From JAPLMW01 sp964619675 (GTDB lineage Bacteria > Planctomycetota > Phycisphaerae > Sedimentisphaerales > UBA12454), in assembly GCA_964619675.1 (NCBI GenBank), contig CAZUEO010000043.1, forward strand, positions 1 to 12,881: a DNA stretch of 12,881 nucleotides, read 5' to 3'. Positions 11,816 to 12,881 of this stretch are shown piece by piece. The notes beneath the pieces were generated by a model that had not been told where the DNA came from, did no database searches, and saw only the letters and a program-made list of their open reading frames with translations. Made by a program: the position numbers and the translations under genes. How positions within the stretch are numbered: position 1 is the stretch's first letter; each line of letters opens with the position of its first letter.

Positions 11816-12881
11816 ATGGCAAAGAAATTAATATTGATCGTGTTGGCTGGAATTGCGTTATTGGCATTTACTGATAATACATTTGGCGGGCCGCGAGGTG
11901 GCGGGCGCCGAGACGGCGGGCGCTCGCAAGGCAGCGGGCGTCGATGGGATGGCAGGCATCACAGGTCGGGCGTTATAATTATTCCGCCGCGAATAAGACG
12001 GTCAATAATTTTCCCGCCGCGAAGGATAGTAATCAGGCCGACCATCGTCCTCGGCGGCTCATCAACAGTTACAAGGGAAGTTGTTACTAAAGAAGTTGTC
12101 CGACAAGAAACGGTTGTTGTCTGGGTTACAAACGATAACGGTTCCAAAACGGAGGTAAGACTGACAAAAACAAACGATGGCGGATATATAGGCCCAAGAG
12201 GTGAATATTATTCAAGTATGCCTGCGCAGGAACAATTGGAAACGCTGTATGCGGTAAGGTCTGAAAAAGCGAAAAGAACGAGTGTTACGGTCTGGATTAC
12301 CAACGATAACGGTTCGCTAACGCCTGTAACGCTTACTCCTGCGGGCGAGGGTTTCATCGGTCCTTCAAAAGAGTATTATCCGAATATGCCGACAGAAGAA
12401 CAACTCAAGGCTTTGTACGGCTTGCGTTCCAATGCGCCGAGCGAAGATAGTGTTACAGTCTGGCTTGATGGAGAAAGTCCTGTAGTGCTGACAAAAGACG
12501 GCTCTGAATACATCGGGCCAAAGGGTGAGCATTACGCAAGTATTCCCACGAAAGAGCAACTCAAAATGATTTACGGCGACAAACCCAAAAAGGCTGCCTC
12601 CGGCGGCACTGTAATCTGGCTCAATAACAGCGATGGTTCCAAAATACCGATAACGCTGCAAAAGGATGGTTCAGATTACATCGGACCGGCAGGCGAAAAA
12701 TATACCGGTCTGCCGACAGAACAGCAGCTCAAGCTGTTATATGGTTCAGATGCCGGCACAGGCGAGCAGGGCGAGTTAAGCTTTGAAATTACGAAAGATG
12801 ACGGTACCCAGACAATTGTTGTTCTGAAAAAAGAAGGCGCAGAATTGGTAGGGCCCAAAGGCGAACGCTATCAGAATATTC
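11816..12881 (+). CDS. Secreted protein with IGPxGE repeats, cut by the window edge
   Basis: An open gene with no stop before the window ends: 355 codons are visible. ATG 11816 has AGGAG at 11805-11809, 6 nt upstream. The N-terminus (MAKKLILIVLAGIALLAF ... TFG) is a signal peptide. Residues 24-51 are Gly/Arg/His-rich (GGPRGGGRRDGGR...); residues 52-79 are Ile/Pro/Arg-rich with repeated PPR. From about 100 come at least five modules of about 45-55 residues: 100-146, 157-203, 212-254, 264-310 and 321 onward. Each has a short VWxTNDNGS-like beta strand, then YIGPKGEYY and a helix MPTEEQLKALYG. I do not recognise the family. Extracellular or cell-envelope location is inferred from the signal peptide, and the repeats suggest a binding or structural role. 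The real stop lies outside the window. Confidence 0.8.
   Translation, partial: MAKKLILIVLAGIALLAFTDNTFGGPRGGGRRDGGRSQGSGRRWDGRHHRSGVIIIPPRIRRSIIFPPRRIVIRPTIVLGGSSTVTREVVTKEVVRQETVVVWVTNDNGSKTEVRLTKTNDGGYIGPRGEYYSSMPAQEQLETLYAVRSEKAKRTSVTVWITNDNGSLTPVTLTPAGEGFIGPSKEYYPNMPTEEQLKALYGLRSNAPSEDSVTVWLDGESPVVLTKDGSEYIGPKGEHYASIPTKEQLKMIYGDKPKKAASGGTVIWLNNSDGSKIPITLQKDGSDYIGPAGEKYTGLPTEQQLKLLYGSDAGTGEQGELSFEITKDDGTQTIVVLKKEGAELVGPKGERYQNI

Overview
The window reads as ordinary bacterial chromosome, most likely from a planctomycete of the Phycisphaerae type. The main clues are the secreted beta-propeller-repeat protein ending in a short Cys-bounded, dockerin-like tail (key residues GDFNGD...DFEDFAVFALHWLEC), a Cys-rich small protein of a kind I associate with planctomycetes, and a secreted repeat protein of unknown family. 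This is inference from gene content. No ribosomal RNA or other taxonomic marker is present.

Layout. An intrinsic terminator of an upstream gene (8-55) is followed by a fatty-acid synthesis cluster on the + strand: fabD, fabG, acpP, fabF, then an RhlE-like DEAD-box RNA helicase only 3 nt after fabF. The malonyl-ACP, ketoreductase, carrier and condensing-enzyme genes give three elongation functions plus the carrier. fabH, fabZ and fabI are not in the window. From 4842 to 5404 lies a compact mobile-type unit: a REP-associated tyrosine transposase (RAYT, - strand) bracketed by two inverted hairpins that share the head GGTTAG, the loop CCTGT and the stem top ACC/GGT. From 5427 to 7740 two direct copies of a 260-bp segment (about 90% identical, no gaps, counted by eye) flank a secreted SBBP-repeat protein. 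The distal copy is the true 3' end of a B12-binding-type radical SAM gene (7514-9001, -). The proximal copy is a detached fragment.

Further right, on the - strand, a 26-residue Arg/Lys-rich peptide gene precedes a YrbG-type calcium/cation exchanger. Diverging from them on the + strand are a small Cys-rich protein and a class-IV aminotransferase carrying the RxH signature of D-amino-acid transaminase. The window ends inside an open gene (11816 to beyond the edge) for a secreted protein built from at least five repeats with an IGPxGExY...P.EEQLxxLYG core. That repeat protein, the RAYT/REP unit, the 26-residue peptide and the duplicated radical SAM tail are the parts most worth a second look. 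No CRISPR array, tRNA, rRNA or complete insertion sequence with long terminal repeats was seen. No stretch above 300 bases lacks a gene or described element.
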